64,000 bases of DNA from contig MU008158.1 in assembly GCA_010909165.1 (NCBI GenBank), positions 2,381,478-2,445,477 of the forward strand. Direction: 5' to 3'. Each line of letters opens with the position of its first letter. The first letter of the stretch is position 1. The notes beneath the pieces were generated by a model. It ran no database searches. It was not told where the DNA came from and saw nothing but the letters and a program-made list of their open reading frames with translations. Below, in pieces: positions 1-12,060 of this stretch. The translations under genes and the position numbers were made by a program. The stretch comes from Anthoceros angustus. Lineage: Eukaryota > Streptophyta > Anthocerotopsida > Anthocerotales > Anthocerotaceae.

Positions 1-1739
1 TTTTGGGCTTACGCTACACGACGTGAGATAAGGCCAGACTCGTCACCCCCGGATCTCTCTTCAGGTGAGTACCTCCCTCCGGTCCAGGACTCCAGATGGC
101 CGCAGAGCGAACGGCGAACACTGTGGGAGCCTCGTGGGGCAAAGCTTGCGGGCATGCAACAAGGAAGCCGTGCGGAAGTTTCCGTTTCCGTTTCCAGTAT
201 CATAACTCCCCAAGGCCAGCTAAAAGCTCTCGGGTGCCAGCTCTAAATGTCCTGTCGCCCCCGCACCGCACCACGCCTCCCAACGGACGCGAATGAAACC
301 CCCGGGTGCGTAGGAAACGCGCTGGTGGTGCTGGAGGAGGAGAAGCAAGAGATGTGGCCAGTGTTAGTGAGGAGTCGGGACAAACGGTGGTGGGTGGCTT
401 TGGTACAGCCGGCGGACGGTTGAGTAGGTACAAGGTGTTTACATTTTGTAACAGAGTGCGGCTCTCAGACAGCAAAAGTTGCAGGTCGGATTCACCCACA
501 GCGGGATAGGCCAGGCTAGGCTGTTGCTGAGGCCGATGGGCGATTCATGCGGGTAACGGTCACAGCCCTGCGAAGGAAGAGGTAGGTACTGTAGTTGCAG
601 CCTTGCAGGCCGGATGCCTCCACTGTGGGACACGTTCCATTTCTTAATGCGAGTCCCCCGCCTGCCTGCTCTCTCTTGCTGGCAGCCTGGGCAGGTATTG
701 TGGGTCGTCTTGCTGGGCTGCTCCTCCCCGCCCAGTGGCCTCCGCACGCGGCTCTGTCCTCAGGCGCCTCAGTTCCCTTGCGTTCTCCGCTGCCGCCGTA
801 TCCCGGTTTGTGGGTCGCTCAGCCGGGGTGCAATTCGCCTCATTCTCCCCCGCACAGCGTGTCTCTCCTCATTTCCGCCTTCTGTTCTTCGGGATCTGCG
901 TGCGCTGCGAGCCAGCTCGATCCCCACAGGCGGAGCTCTGTCCGCCGGTTGCGGCAATTGGGCTGCGCTGTGCCGTGGTGGGCGGTCCCGGAGCTGAAGT
1001 GTTGCGGCGCGGAGTCAGGCCCAGGATTTCCTCACCTGCCAGGCTGCGGGAGATCGCGACAACAGTACGATCCTGGCTCATCTGGAGATACCGCCCGATT
1101 GCGGATGAGGAGGTGGGTCGATTTGAAGATCGGGCCCCGGGAAGCAGTCTGAGACTGTGTTCAGCGGCGGTTGGAATTTTCCCGATGGATTCGCAGCAGC
1201 GGAATGGACCCGCTCGGATTTGCGCGGAAGCGGGAGGCGGGCGTCTTTGAGAGGATGGTCTTTCGGGGGCAGACAAGCTTCAGAGTACAGCTCTACCTGC
1301 TGTGGATGGAAGTTTTCCGGACCAGATCAATCGAGCGCCACACGCCCCAAATTCAATGCACCACTCCTGTGCGCACGAGGAGAGGACGTTAGCAGGGATC
1401 GGGTTCGATCGTTTGTAGGCTCGAGGTAGAAGCGTGGATTTTGGGGAGCGCCCTCTGCTCTTTTGAGGAGGCCCGCTTCATCTGCAATCGTTGCTGGAGA
1501 TGAATGCTTCAGTACCAGATGGATTGGAAGGATGAGGTGACTTGGTGACTTGGCGCCCTTCCGATTGGAAACTTGTGCCGGACAGATCCCCGACAGATTT
1601 TATGAACACGTGTCCAGGATCTGTGTGGAAAATCTGGAGAAATAGCTTTGATCAGCGGCTCTAGCACAGGTGCTCCATCTTGAGGGCAACAGAGGACAGG
1701 GGACTGCAGGCAACACAGGAGGAGCACCAAGTGCGCAGA
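1..1739. other. Region upstream of the receptor kinase; no gene supported
   Basis: No reading frame here has a recognisable domain, and the open frames are short, overlap on both strands and have biased composition. The stretch is moderately GC-rich and C/T-rich. It most likely holds the promoter and 5' untranslated region of the downstream LRR receptor kinase, perhaps with a 5' UTR intron, but no TATA element or transcription start can be assigned with confidence. Confidence 0.5.
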
Positions 1740-4700
1740 ATGTCTGCATGGAAGCCGTCTGCGGTGGCCTCCTCCTTCATCATTCTACTTCTTGTATCAG
1801 GGCCCATGCCAAGCTGTGCAGCTCCCAACTTCACAGTCTCGCCGGATGGTACTGATTTTGGCCTCTCGCTTTTCGGTTGGAATGTCCAGTCATGTGCGTC
1901 TGACAGCTCGGTTTTCTTTGTCTTCAGAGGCTCCGCTGCTGGCATTCAAGAGTTCTATTCAGCAGGACCCATTTGGCGCACTGGACGACTGGGTTCCCGG
2001 ATACTTGTGCACAAATTGGAGCCATGTTGTGTGCGATTCACAGCTCCGAGTTATCTCATTGTATGTTCTGTCCAGAATGCACACCTGGATTTTGGTAATT
2101 TCGTTTGGCCAGCCAGCAAATTCTGATCATCGTGTGACTCTCAGGAATTTGCAGAATCAACTGCTCGTTGCTAGCTCCATCAGTTCGACCATAAGTCAGC
2201 TCACATTCCTGCAAAACTTGTGAGTGACGAGTAGTAGAGGTCGAGAGAGTGGGTTGCCTGTCTGAGTTTACGGTCTGTGTGATTTCTCTGGTTGAATGTG
2301 CACTGGCAGGAATTTAGAGAACAACAGTTTCGGTGGGAACATTCCTTCGGGCTTGGGAAACTTGATAAAGCTTCAACAACTGTGAGTAAATTCTAGCATA
2401 TACCTTCTGTAACGGGGCCATGTTCAGACCACCTGGATACCAGTTGTGAGCTAACGAACATGTATGATCCTGGTTGCTTACTGTTCTGCGTACTAAGTGT
2501 TATATCACTGCAGAAGGTTAGGCCGGAATCCTCTCACCGGGATAATACCGTTTGAGCTGACCACACTTGCAGGCCTCTTCTACCTGTAAGTGCACAGCAT
2601 AGTAACACCTTTCCTTGCGTTTGACCATCGTATCTTTGTCAATGGTTACTCAGACCTTGGCAATTGTCATGCAGTAATATCGCAAGGACAAGTATTTCGG
2701 GGAATCTGCCACCAACCGTTCAATACCTTCAAAATCTCTCATTCTTGTAAGTTGAACCTCTTTGGCTTTCCCCAAACCGGATGGCGCAATCTCAAATGGG
2801 TTTTCAGTTTTGTTAGGCCTTTGCTCAGCTTGAGAGAAAACCGTTATCTGATCGTTTTTTGCTATATTGCGTCATCCTAAGTTTGCTGCAGATTTCTTGA
2901 CAATACCGATTTGTCTGGACCCATTCCCCAGCAGATCGGGGCCCTGACAAAATTGCAGCTTCTGTGAGACTTCTCTACTGCCCAACATGTCCTTGTTGCT
3001 GTTCACAGTGGTGAACGAGTACTTACATACGATGTTGGCACATGTTGTCAGGCACGTGTATCATGATGCTCCGACAGTAGGGTCTTCTGGCCGCCTAACT
3101 GGGAACCTTCCTGACCTTGGAAGTCTTTCCTCACTGCAAGATGTGTGAGTCTCCAATCTGTAATTATGTGTAGGTGTTCTGGAGGGTGACATAAATGCAT
3201 GGGAATGCTCCATAGCAGTCCCTTAACCTTGCTTTTTTGATGCAGAAACCTGGCTAACAATGAACTGACAGGGAGCATGCCAGTTTCTTACTCAAACTTG
3301 GAAGAGCTTACTGGCCTGTATGCCATGCACCCTGCCACCTCGTTTCCTGCATGCTTTTCCCAGTGTCACGACTTTTCCAATCCATTTCACTGAGCGTGCT
3401 AACGTGTAAGACCTCACGTTCATCGTTTTACAGGAATGTCAGTGGCAACGAATTATCTGGTCCGGTTCCCAGTGGAATGTTTCATCTTAAATCTCTTAAA
3501 CATTTGTAAGTTTCAACACAGATATGTGGATGGTCTTCAAAACTTGCTGTCCTGCTTCCTGATTTGAGAGAGGACACCGAAGCCCATCCTGAAGGTTGAT
3601 GGGTGCAATGCAGTGACATCAGCTCGAACAACTTCAGTGGAACCATCGTAATCGGCACCATTGCGGACTTTCGGTGAGTTCACCTCTTCACAGTTACAGA
3701 CTCTGGACCTCTTTGTCTGTGACGTTTCTTGACTCGATAGTGGTCTCTGTGCAACAGTTACGACAACAATCCACTCCTGCTGCCTTTGAGCGATTGCACC
3801 GGCAATTGCTCACATGGTTCCAAGTTCGGAGTGGTTGTCATAATCGTCGCTGTGGCTGTAGTTTTCATCGTGGGAGCAGTTGTTGGAATACTTGGTTGCC
3901 GCTGGTACAGTAAGAGGGGGGCAAGGCGCTTCAAGAAAGACACTGCAGGTCCAAGTAGGTCTTCTAAGGTCCACCCCATCTCCTGATTGAAGAACGGTCC
4001 ACTCTGCTCACTCTGAAAGAACCTGTTGCTGAGCACTCTGATTCACAGTCGTCGCCTCTTGTGGCAGTCATCGAGCTAGAAAATACAAAATCAGCACTGC
4101 CGCCTGAGGTCATGCTGCCGATCCACACGCGCAACTTTACATTGGAGGAACTCGTTGTAGCCACCAATAACTTCGATCCCGAGCTTCTGCTCGGCTCAGG
4201 AGGGTTCGGAACTGTGTACAGAGGGAGGCTTGCAAAGAACGAAGCTGTAGCTATCAAGCGTGCTGGACAGCACTCACATCAGGGGATGAAGGAGTTTTGC
4301 AATGGTGAGAAGTGTCCCTCAATACCCCACCAAAGCGATTCTTTATGGACCTCCTTGATTCTGCAGAGTTCTGCGTCTGGTCTTATGCTTCATCTCTTTT
4401 CTTTGGCAGAGGTGGAACTCCTGTCGAAAATCCACCACAAGCACCTTGCCAATCTTATCGGCTTCTGTGCAGACTCAGGTTAGCCATACAAATCTGTCTT
4501 GTGGCATAGACAGGTCCTAACAACTCCAAAACACATCCAACATATCTACCTGAAATATGTGCAACGCACCTGGAGTGTGATGGTGTGACGAGTTCATCAA
4601 CTCGATCCTTTCATAGACGGCTTTCTGCCTAGTTCGAAGCCAGTGCTTGTAAGCAAGTAATGATTCCTCATGTTCACGGACCTGTTGCAGGCGAGCAGAT

Positions 4701-6235
4701 GCTGATCTACGAGTATGTACCCAACGGAAGCCTTCTTGAGCATCTCACAGGTAAGGGCTTTCTGCTTGCCACAACAGCCTACAACAATAGCTTCATGTGT
4801 GTAAGGATGTTTTCGTTTATCAGCTTCTTGCACTAATTCTCCACTTCTCATTTGCAGGACAAAGAGGGGCACCATTGACATGGAGGCAACGAGTTAACAT
4901 AGCAATCTGCGCCTCAAAAGGTGGGAGACTTTGGCCAGTGTGTGTTGGAAGCTTGTCCTGGAGGTGTTGTTGAAGGAAGAGTTGAATCCTTATCACCTCC
5001 TGCCATCAGCTGGGTAGGGTGGTCTATGTTCTGAGGGCCACTTGTCCGGGTGTGTTGCAGGTCTTGCATACTTACATGAAGGTTGCAGTCCACCCATCAT
5101 CCACCGGGACATAAAACCCAGCAACATCCTGGTGGACTTCGAGTATGAAGCAAAGGTGTCAGACTTCGGTTTGTCGAAATTGGGGCCAGCAGCAGGCCAC
5201 ACCCATGTCAGCACTGGGGTGAAGGGCACTCCAGGATACCTGGATCCCTACTACTACTTGAGCTTCCATCTGAGCACATCGAGCGACGTGTACAGCTTCG
5301 GAGTGATCCTTCTCCAGCTGGTGTCTGCCAAACCCGCTGTGGATCATTCCAGAAAGCGTGCCGAATACAACATCATCAACTGGGTAAGTGTGACTGACTG
5401 CCTGCCTGCCTGCCTGACTGCATGATCAGCAAGCAGCCTTGGGTGAAGGTGTGGCCTGATGCCCGCAATCTAGGCATGGTTCTGAATGAGGGGAGCTGGT
5501 ATCATCTTGTTCCAGGTAAAGCCGAGCGTGGAGGCAGGGAACATCGAAGCTGTGATGGACCCCATGCTGCTGCAACAGAATTACAACAGAGACATCATGC
5601 TGCACATGGCAGCACTAGGGCTAAGGTGTGTGAACAAGGAGGTGAAGAGCAGGCCGTCCATGACCGAAATCAGCCAAGAGCTGGAGCTGGTTCTCCGGAC
5701 CTACGACACCAAAGCTCGAATGCCAGACGAGGACGAGGCCGAAGCCAATAGGAACATCGTCAAGAGCCCTAGGTTCAACAGCGACGAGCACTCCTACGAT
5801 TTCTACGAGCAGGAGCGGTTCTATCCTGAAGAGAGCCAGAATTCCATGGACGGCTCGGACCCCGGGATGGGAAGGCGCATCAGCATAGCCATGACATCCG
5901 GTGAAGTATCCGGCCCCGTGGGCTCTTCCGAATTCCGGAGAAGGTCATCGGCAGAGAGCTCCGCCGACGTGTATCTCCGAACTCCTTCCAGCAGCGGGTC
6001 CGTGTATGTTTTCCCTCTGGACAGGGCAGAGAGCAACATCAAGTTCGATGGTATGACCTGGGTGGACATCAAGAACATCGACGATGAGCGGCTGCATCAG
6101 TTCAGCGGGGCCATCGCCTATGAAGAAAAGCTGCACGAATTCACCGGCAACATCGAGCTCAGCGGCACTCTGGAGCAGTACTACCCGCAGAAAGCCGTGA
6201 AAGCAAAGACGGCCCCAAAATCATCACCTCTCTGA
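1740..6235 (+). CDS. LRR receptor-like serine/threonine kinase, LRR-VIII-1 / HPCA1-like
   Basis: Plasma-membrane receptor kinase, about 867 aa. Exons: 1740-1848, 1928-2060, 2145-2219, 2310-2381, 2514-2585, 2675-2746, 2892-2963, 3052-3144, 3246-3317, 3434-3505, 3614-3673, 3758-3968, 4049-4304, 4410-4478, 4691-4750, 4858-4920, 5061-5383, 5516-6235; phases agree throughout. A signal peptide is followed by an LRR N-cap (exon 2), about eight LRRs mostly one per 72 bp phase-2 exon, a transmembrane helix (about residues 323-347), and a kinase domain with P-loop GSGGFGTVY, VAIK lysine (about 441), HRD (535-537) and DFG (555-557), so it should be catalytically active. A Ser- and acidic-rich tail of about 170 residues follows. 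The layout and kinase sequence fit the LRR-VIII-1 group that includes the Arabidopsis H2O2 sensor HPCA1/CARD1. The ligand is unknown, and a role in redox sensing would be an inference from family only. The 3968/4049 junction is preferred over an alternative 44 bp intron at 3949-3992. Confidence 0.9.
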
Positions 6236-8800
6236 TTGCAAGAACACTCACCTACTCAACCCCGTGGGCACACAGTTAGCGTTGATGACGACAGCCTGTG
6301 CTGCCGACGCCCTGGAACATTGTCAAGCTTGGCTTCAGCTTCAAATTGTCTTGTTTGCGGCTCAATCCTCCTCCTACCAAGTTGCATATGTCACCTGTCC
6401 TCGTTGCACCAAGAAGGCCAGGTCCCTACTGATGCCCCTGCCCCACTGTCATGACGTACCAGGGTTAGGGTGACTGTGGTGGCCGGGGCTGGAAAGCCCA
6501 AGTACATATGCCATTGGTGTCTGCACAAGGCAGTTGGGGAGCAACAGATGCTGCAGCAGCTATCTGGCCTGACATGCTTACGGGAGACTTTGTCAAGAGT
6601 GATCTCATCAACGAATTGAACACAAGTACTGATTGACATGCTGGTACGTTACGGTAGCTGCGCAGTGTTCGTCTGCAGCCTCATCATGGGCTGCACTGTG
6701 TCACACATAAGCTCTCGTGACCCCTCCTCCCTGATTGTACCAGCTTGGGGCAGCCCCGGCCCGGCCCAATCAAGGTGTGACTCGCTTCATTAGACACAGC
6801 CAAAGATCTGCTATGTGGGAGGTACTGCTGCCATGATTCCCTCTGGAACAGCAAGAAGCCGCTGCGGAGCTGTCCTACCATACAAGTACATTCCTCCATG
6901 TGTGCGGGCACAGCACAAGCACAGGCAGAGGAGAGGCAGCAGTTGGCACTGTTTTGGCTCTTCTCATGACACTATGGAGTATGTCCCTGCAATATGTATG
7001 TATGAAGTCTTGTTTGCTTGTGTGAGACAAGTGCCATTGAGAGCATGGCATCGCCGTCTGGGCACAGGTGGGGTGGGTGCCTTCACCCTCAACTGGGGCC
7101 CCTAGTAAATAATCTGACTAACTGTCCCAGTACACTGCTGATGATTGCACCAAATTCCAGGCGCTTCCCATCCAGGCGATGTGCAATTGCAATTGGCCAC
7201 ACACACTGGTACAGCATCAACCGGCTACATGTCAAAAAACCCTTGTGCTCGATTGAACATTCTAGCATCTGGGTGTCCAAATGAAAGCTCAGTGGCATCT
7301 TCCAGGCCGGTTGGGGAGCACGCATACAGACTTTGTGCCTCCCACTTAAACAAAGCTAATTGCTGGCTTCCAACGCCAAACGATCCGGTCTGCCTTTGTC
7401 GGGGCACCCGTTTGCCCCACCCCCCCATGTCAGCCTCACAGTTGCGTTTCTGGTCAACCCACTCACCCGGCTGGCTGGCTTTGATTACCAGCTAACCAGG
7501 GGAGATGGGCCGGTTCCCTTGCGGTTGTGGCTCAGGTGGTGGACAATGGACATGGCATTGCCAGAGTGGGATGCTCGATTCCAACGGTGACAGCTCCTGC
7601 CTTGCACTTGGTAACAACGCTGGCGCTCTCGTCTGTCCTGTACTGCTTTGGCAGTTCTGTTAATACTGCAGCAGGCTACATACATACAGACGTACTGTAC
7701 GCCTGGCAGTGGCCAGAATGCAGCCGGAGCCGGAGGGTATTGGTAAGTAGCGAGTAGCACAGCGTATGTACTACCTGTCTACCTCTACTTCAAGATTCCA
7801 CAGGCAGCCGTCTCTCTCGTCTCGTCTCGACCCGTCTAGTCTGGTGTCGTCTCCTGTGTGGGTGCCAAGTCGATCGATGATCGGATACATGCACCGCGAC
7901 AGGGACAAGCACTCCCAAATCCCAACTACACTGCCTCGCGGTGAGGCCTACAGGCAACCAAATATTCGCCGCAGGATGGCGACTCCCTGGCCGGGGCGTC
8001 AACGGCTCAGACGCCTCCGCCAGGAAACCATCATTCCCAACGACTTGCTGGCCGTCGGCCGGGGGCGGAGACAGTCTCTGACGTCGCCTTGACGTCGTCC
8101 GTAACGCTGGTCTCAACCAAGCTGCGTCGTGAGACGTCTTGTCGTGACACAGTTTCGAACCCTCGACCGCGCGATTAGGAGACGATAACCCTGACCACCA
8201 CGCCGACCAGCGGATTAACATCTCTCCTACACGACACACTTGAACTGAAGGATATGAGGTCGACGGAGCAACGGGACCTCCCAACGGATAGAGAACCAGG
8301 GACGGGCCCGCGAGGACGACCGGGGGTCGGCGTCTGGGACCGTGAGTTGCGCGCGGGCAGGCAGCTGGGACGCTGTCCCCGGCGGGGCTCTGCCATTATG
8401 CAACACGTTGCGGCAGGGATCGGTTTCGCCAATGACCCGCCTGGCTTTTCACACCTACCGGTCGGTCGGGATGGCAACCGTGGTTGGGGAATCTCCGGGC
8501 CACGGCGAATGATGGCGCAAGCGCGGCGCTGGGGCCGGGGACCGGGACCGCCCCCGTTACGCGTCCCTTTCAGTCCATGCCTCCGTTGCACCTGCTCATT
8601 GGCACGGTAAGACGGTGGTGGCGACGTTCCGTAGTGGCAGCCTTGCCCCCGTTGCCGTTTCCCGCTCCCGTTCCAGTCTGGCATTCACGATCCGAGTCCG
8701 GGTAGCAGCAGACGTACGGCAGCCGCTTGGTGATTCCGTGTTTGCCTTCACCTGGTTGGTGAAATCATGCCCCCGGTAGAACGCGCCGTGTTTAGACCCA
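6236..8800. other. 3' flank and GC-rich intergenic DNA
   Basis: This begins with the 3' UTR of the receptor kinase. Open frames on both strands (for example 8175-8684 minus) are rich in Arg, Pro and Gly, as expected of chance frames in GC-rich DNA, and show no domain or splice-consistent structure. A short CTCGT-type simple repeat lies near 7812-7835. No gene is supported. Confidence 0.55.
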
Positions 8801-11800
8801 CCCTGTTCCGTCCAAGTGGATTATAATAGATTTCTTTTTCTTATTTGTTCTTATGATGTTTTCCGGGGCAGTGGATGTGGTATTCAAAATTCAAATGGAG
8901 GCTTGCTTGTATATAGGTATTTTATCTTTAAAAACATTATCTCGTGAACTGGTTTCTAAGCTATTTTTTAAATCATATTGGTAAGATAACGAGATCATAT
9001 TAGATCAACTAATTCATTAGTTCAATAAAATAGTACATATTAATATTTTTTAATATTTTAGTTACAAGCTATTTAATATAATACAAGTTATCATGAATTG
9101 TATCACACATGACCTCTTTAAAATAAAAAATATATATCAAATTTTTTGAAATATCATGAAAATTTACTCAAAATGATATTGGTAATGTTATTGAGATATG
9201 ATATATACTTAACTTTAGTCATTTTGATACTTATTGGATACTACTACTAAAGGCATGTCAACGCTATTAGACTCTATTAGACTGTGAAAACATTATAAAG
9301 AATGATTTGGTACATGTTAAGATTTCAAAACACAAGTAAAGATATAGAACAAATATTTTTACCTCTTATCACTGAAGCGAATGCAGTCTTATTCTGATTT
9401 GACTTGTTTCTATTATTTTTAATCATAGAAGCATATAATAGAAGGATTATTATGAATCCCAAAGGGATTTGTAGTTCTTCCTTGTTTAATTTGAGAACTT
9501 GCCTTTTCATTTCTTTAGGAAAAAACCTCTTGCTTATCATGTTGTTCACCATGGTTGTGGTCATGATCGGTCCAGGCCACCACAAGGTGCAAGTCATAGT
9601 CTATCCACCTCAAAGCGGCTTCAACTAATCAAGAATTCAAGGTCAACGTGTGTTGCCGCCCTGAAAAGAACAACGTCTTTTACACTTGAGAACTGCAGTA
9701 TTTTTCTACAAGTCACGTAGGCAATTGGAAGAAAGCCTCAGAAGCGGACCAAAACTAATCCATCGCTGCTCATTCGATAGTTAGTTGCAAAAACCAATTT
9801 ACTATATAGAGAATGTGCATAAACAATCAACATGTCAAATCATTTTAGAAAAAATAGTTGGACCTACACTTTCGAAGAAGGACATTTCTTACTATGTTAA
9901 GGATGTCGTGGCCCACCAATTTATGATCGCATTTTGCGAAAGATTTGTGAGAATGAACAATTCCATGTTACAATGTTAAGACGAAGTCTATATGTGAGTG
10001 TTAAGATTAAATCAATATATGAGCTCCTTGTAAGTGTATGTATCTTCTTACGATTAGGTCTTGAATTCCAGATGAAGTAATGTTGTAATTATCCAAACCT
10101 GCCTATAAATGGTAGAAATATAGTAGGAAGATTATCTAACATTCTGCATTCGACATTGTTATAATATAACAGTGTTTTCCACTCATAGTAACTATTGATA
10201 ATGTTCATAGCATTATTCACCAAAATTTATGGATTAGATAGCGCTCATTCGCTTGCGATAAATGACGGTACATACAAATATATTGTATTCGGTAAAAAAT
10301 GTGCTCTTTCTCAGCATATTTATTGTATAACAAGCTTACATTTCATACTTTAAACACATGATGTATTGGGCAAGAGTGCTTCACTTATGCAATATCACAA
10401 GACAAACCAAACTTAATGCTTCAAAACATAGTGTATTGGGCGAGATTGTTCCCTCATATCCTTTACACTATAAAACAAAATCCATTGGCATAAGCTCAAT
10501 GTGTCACTAGGATAGCTCGAATCCATATGTGTAGTGAGTACTGATTAGGCGTAACTTTTGGGTAAAATGGTCTTCCTTATATCTTCGTCGTTGCACTACA
10601 TTCTTTCGCTTGCTGTGCTTCGCTCTTGCACTTGCTACGCCGCTTCGCATAGTATGCTTCGCTTGGGTACAAACAATCTCGCCATGGCCACAACGCCAGA
10701 TCAAACCACTCCATTCCTTTCCTTGGTTGGCGAAGCACTCTGCTCCTTTGTTGCTTCCAGTTTTTCAGTCACCCCTCCACTCCTTTCCTTCGCCGCCCTT
10801 GTACTCTACTCCTCCGCTACCACTGCGAGTTCCTCTGTCACCCCTAGGCCTCCACTCCTCTTCTTCGTCGTCCCTCCACTCTACTCCTCCATTGTCCCAC
10901 GATCGGTCTTCCGCACTACATGCTTTAATCTTGGACGAGTTCCATCTTCAAATTAAAATTGTTGACACCCATATGTAGTAGTTCTTAGGCCTTATGTCAT
11001 TAACAGTTTTTAGACTTGGAGTATATATCGGATTATATACCATTATGATTAGCATAATACACAAATTGATGATGAGAACAATGTGTAGTGAAGGCTACTA
11101 TTGGTTGACAAAAGCATCGAGTTTTAGATTAGTGAAAGAAAATTTTTAAGAAACTTCATGATTGGTGTTGTACCGACCATTTTAGGGAGAGATTCATCGT
11201 ACATTAAAAATTAGAAGCGCTTAGACCACATTGGTTAAGTCAAACTAGTCTCAGTCACTTCCATAGTTAGCTAATTTACAAGCTAACAAAAATGACACAC
11301 ATCTTTATGATCGTTTATAAACTCACCAATTTGTGAACCAAATCAGCACTCAATTCAATTCAGATTGCAGTTGTATCCAATCTAGTTTTGGCTCTAGCTT
11401 CGTATGGTGGGAAGTACAAAGTTGTGATGAGTCGATTAGCTTTCTTTCTTATGTTTGGTTGTGTCACTTATCCTTAAAGATACCTAACCAAACGCAAATG
11501 ATGAAGTATGTGCATGCTTGTTTCAAAAATTTGGTGAGTTTCAACAGGAGTTCATTTGATTCCGGGTCAAGTCTCATCAACGTCGTTTACAACCACTCTT
11601 CTAATTGTCTTATAGTTTCCACTTTCTTCCATACTAGCTACAGGTTTGTGGGACGAAATGAGCAAAAACATACAAAATGTTTTGGGTTGCCGACGCCCTA
11701 CGTGTGGCTAGAGATGCATGAGGCGTTTCAAGGTTTACTAGGAAGCGGAAACGCAGTTCTTCACTATACTAGGTCTATTAAACCCAATCATGAGTGAGAG

Positions 11801-12060
11801 GGTTTGAAACATTTTACCAAAAAATGCGAGAATCATTGTCCTCCTAAGATACCTCTATAAATAAAAAAAATCTTCCTAATTGGTTCTACGTTCCATGAAA
11901 CATGTGCACAAGATGGATTTAGAGGCCACGAGATTGTAGTATCAAGAAAAAACCTATGAAACTCATCTTGCTATATCGCACTAGCTTCCTTGACCACAGT
12001 TCATTGAATAAATATTAATTATTTTAATGGTAAAATAATACTTAAAAAGAATAAAAAAAC
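8801..12060. other. AT-rich gene-poor block, probably decayed repeat DNA
   Basis: The base composition falls abruptly to AT-rich at about 8.8 kb and rises again at about 12.06 kb. Frames are short and interrupted. An imperfect direct repeat containing GTATTGGGC recurs about 69 bp apart near 10364 and 10433, and 10730-10900 is a C/T-rich low-complexity tract. No reverse transcriptase, integrase or transposase motif could be read, and no convincing terminal repeats were found. The block looks like an old, eroded transposable-element insertion, but the class cannot be named. Confidence 0.4.

Noticed and set aside
595-1250. Several overlapping frames upstream of the receptor kinase
   Set aside because: Three frames on one strand and one on the other are open at once, a sign of stop-poor composition; none has a domain.
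8175-8684. 169-aa minus-strand frame
   Set aside because: Arg/Pro/Gly-rich frame in GC-rich intergenic DNA, overlapped by open frames on the other strand, with no domain.
8801-12060. Intact LTR retrotransposon
   Set aside because: No reverse transcriptase, integrase, primer-binding site or matching long terminal repeats could be found by reading; only AT-rich degraded DNA.
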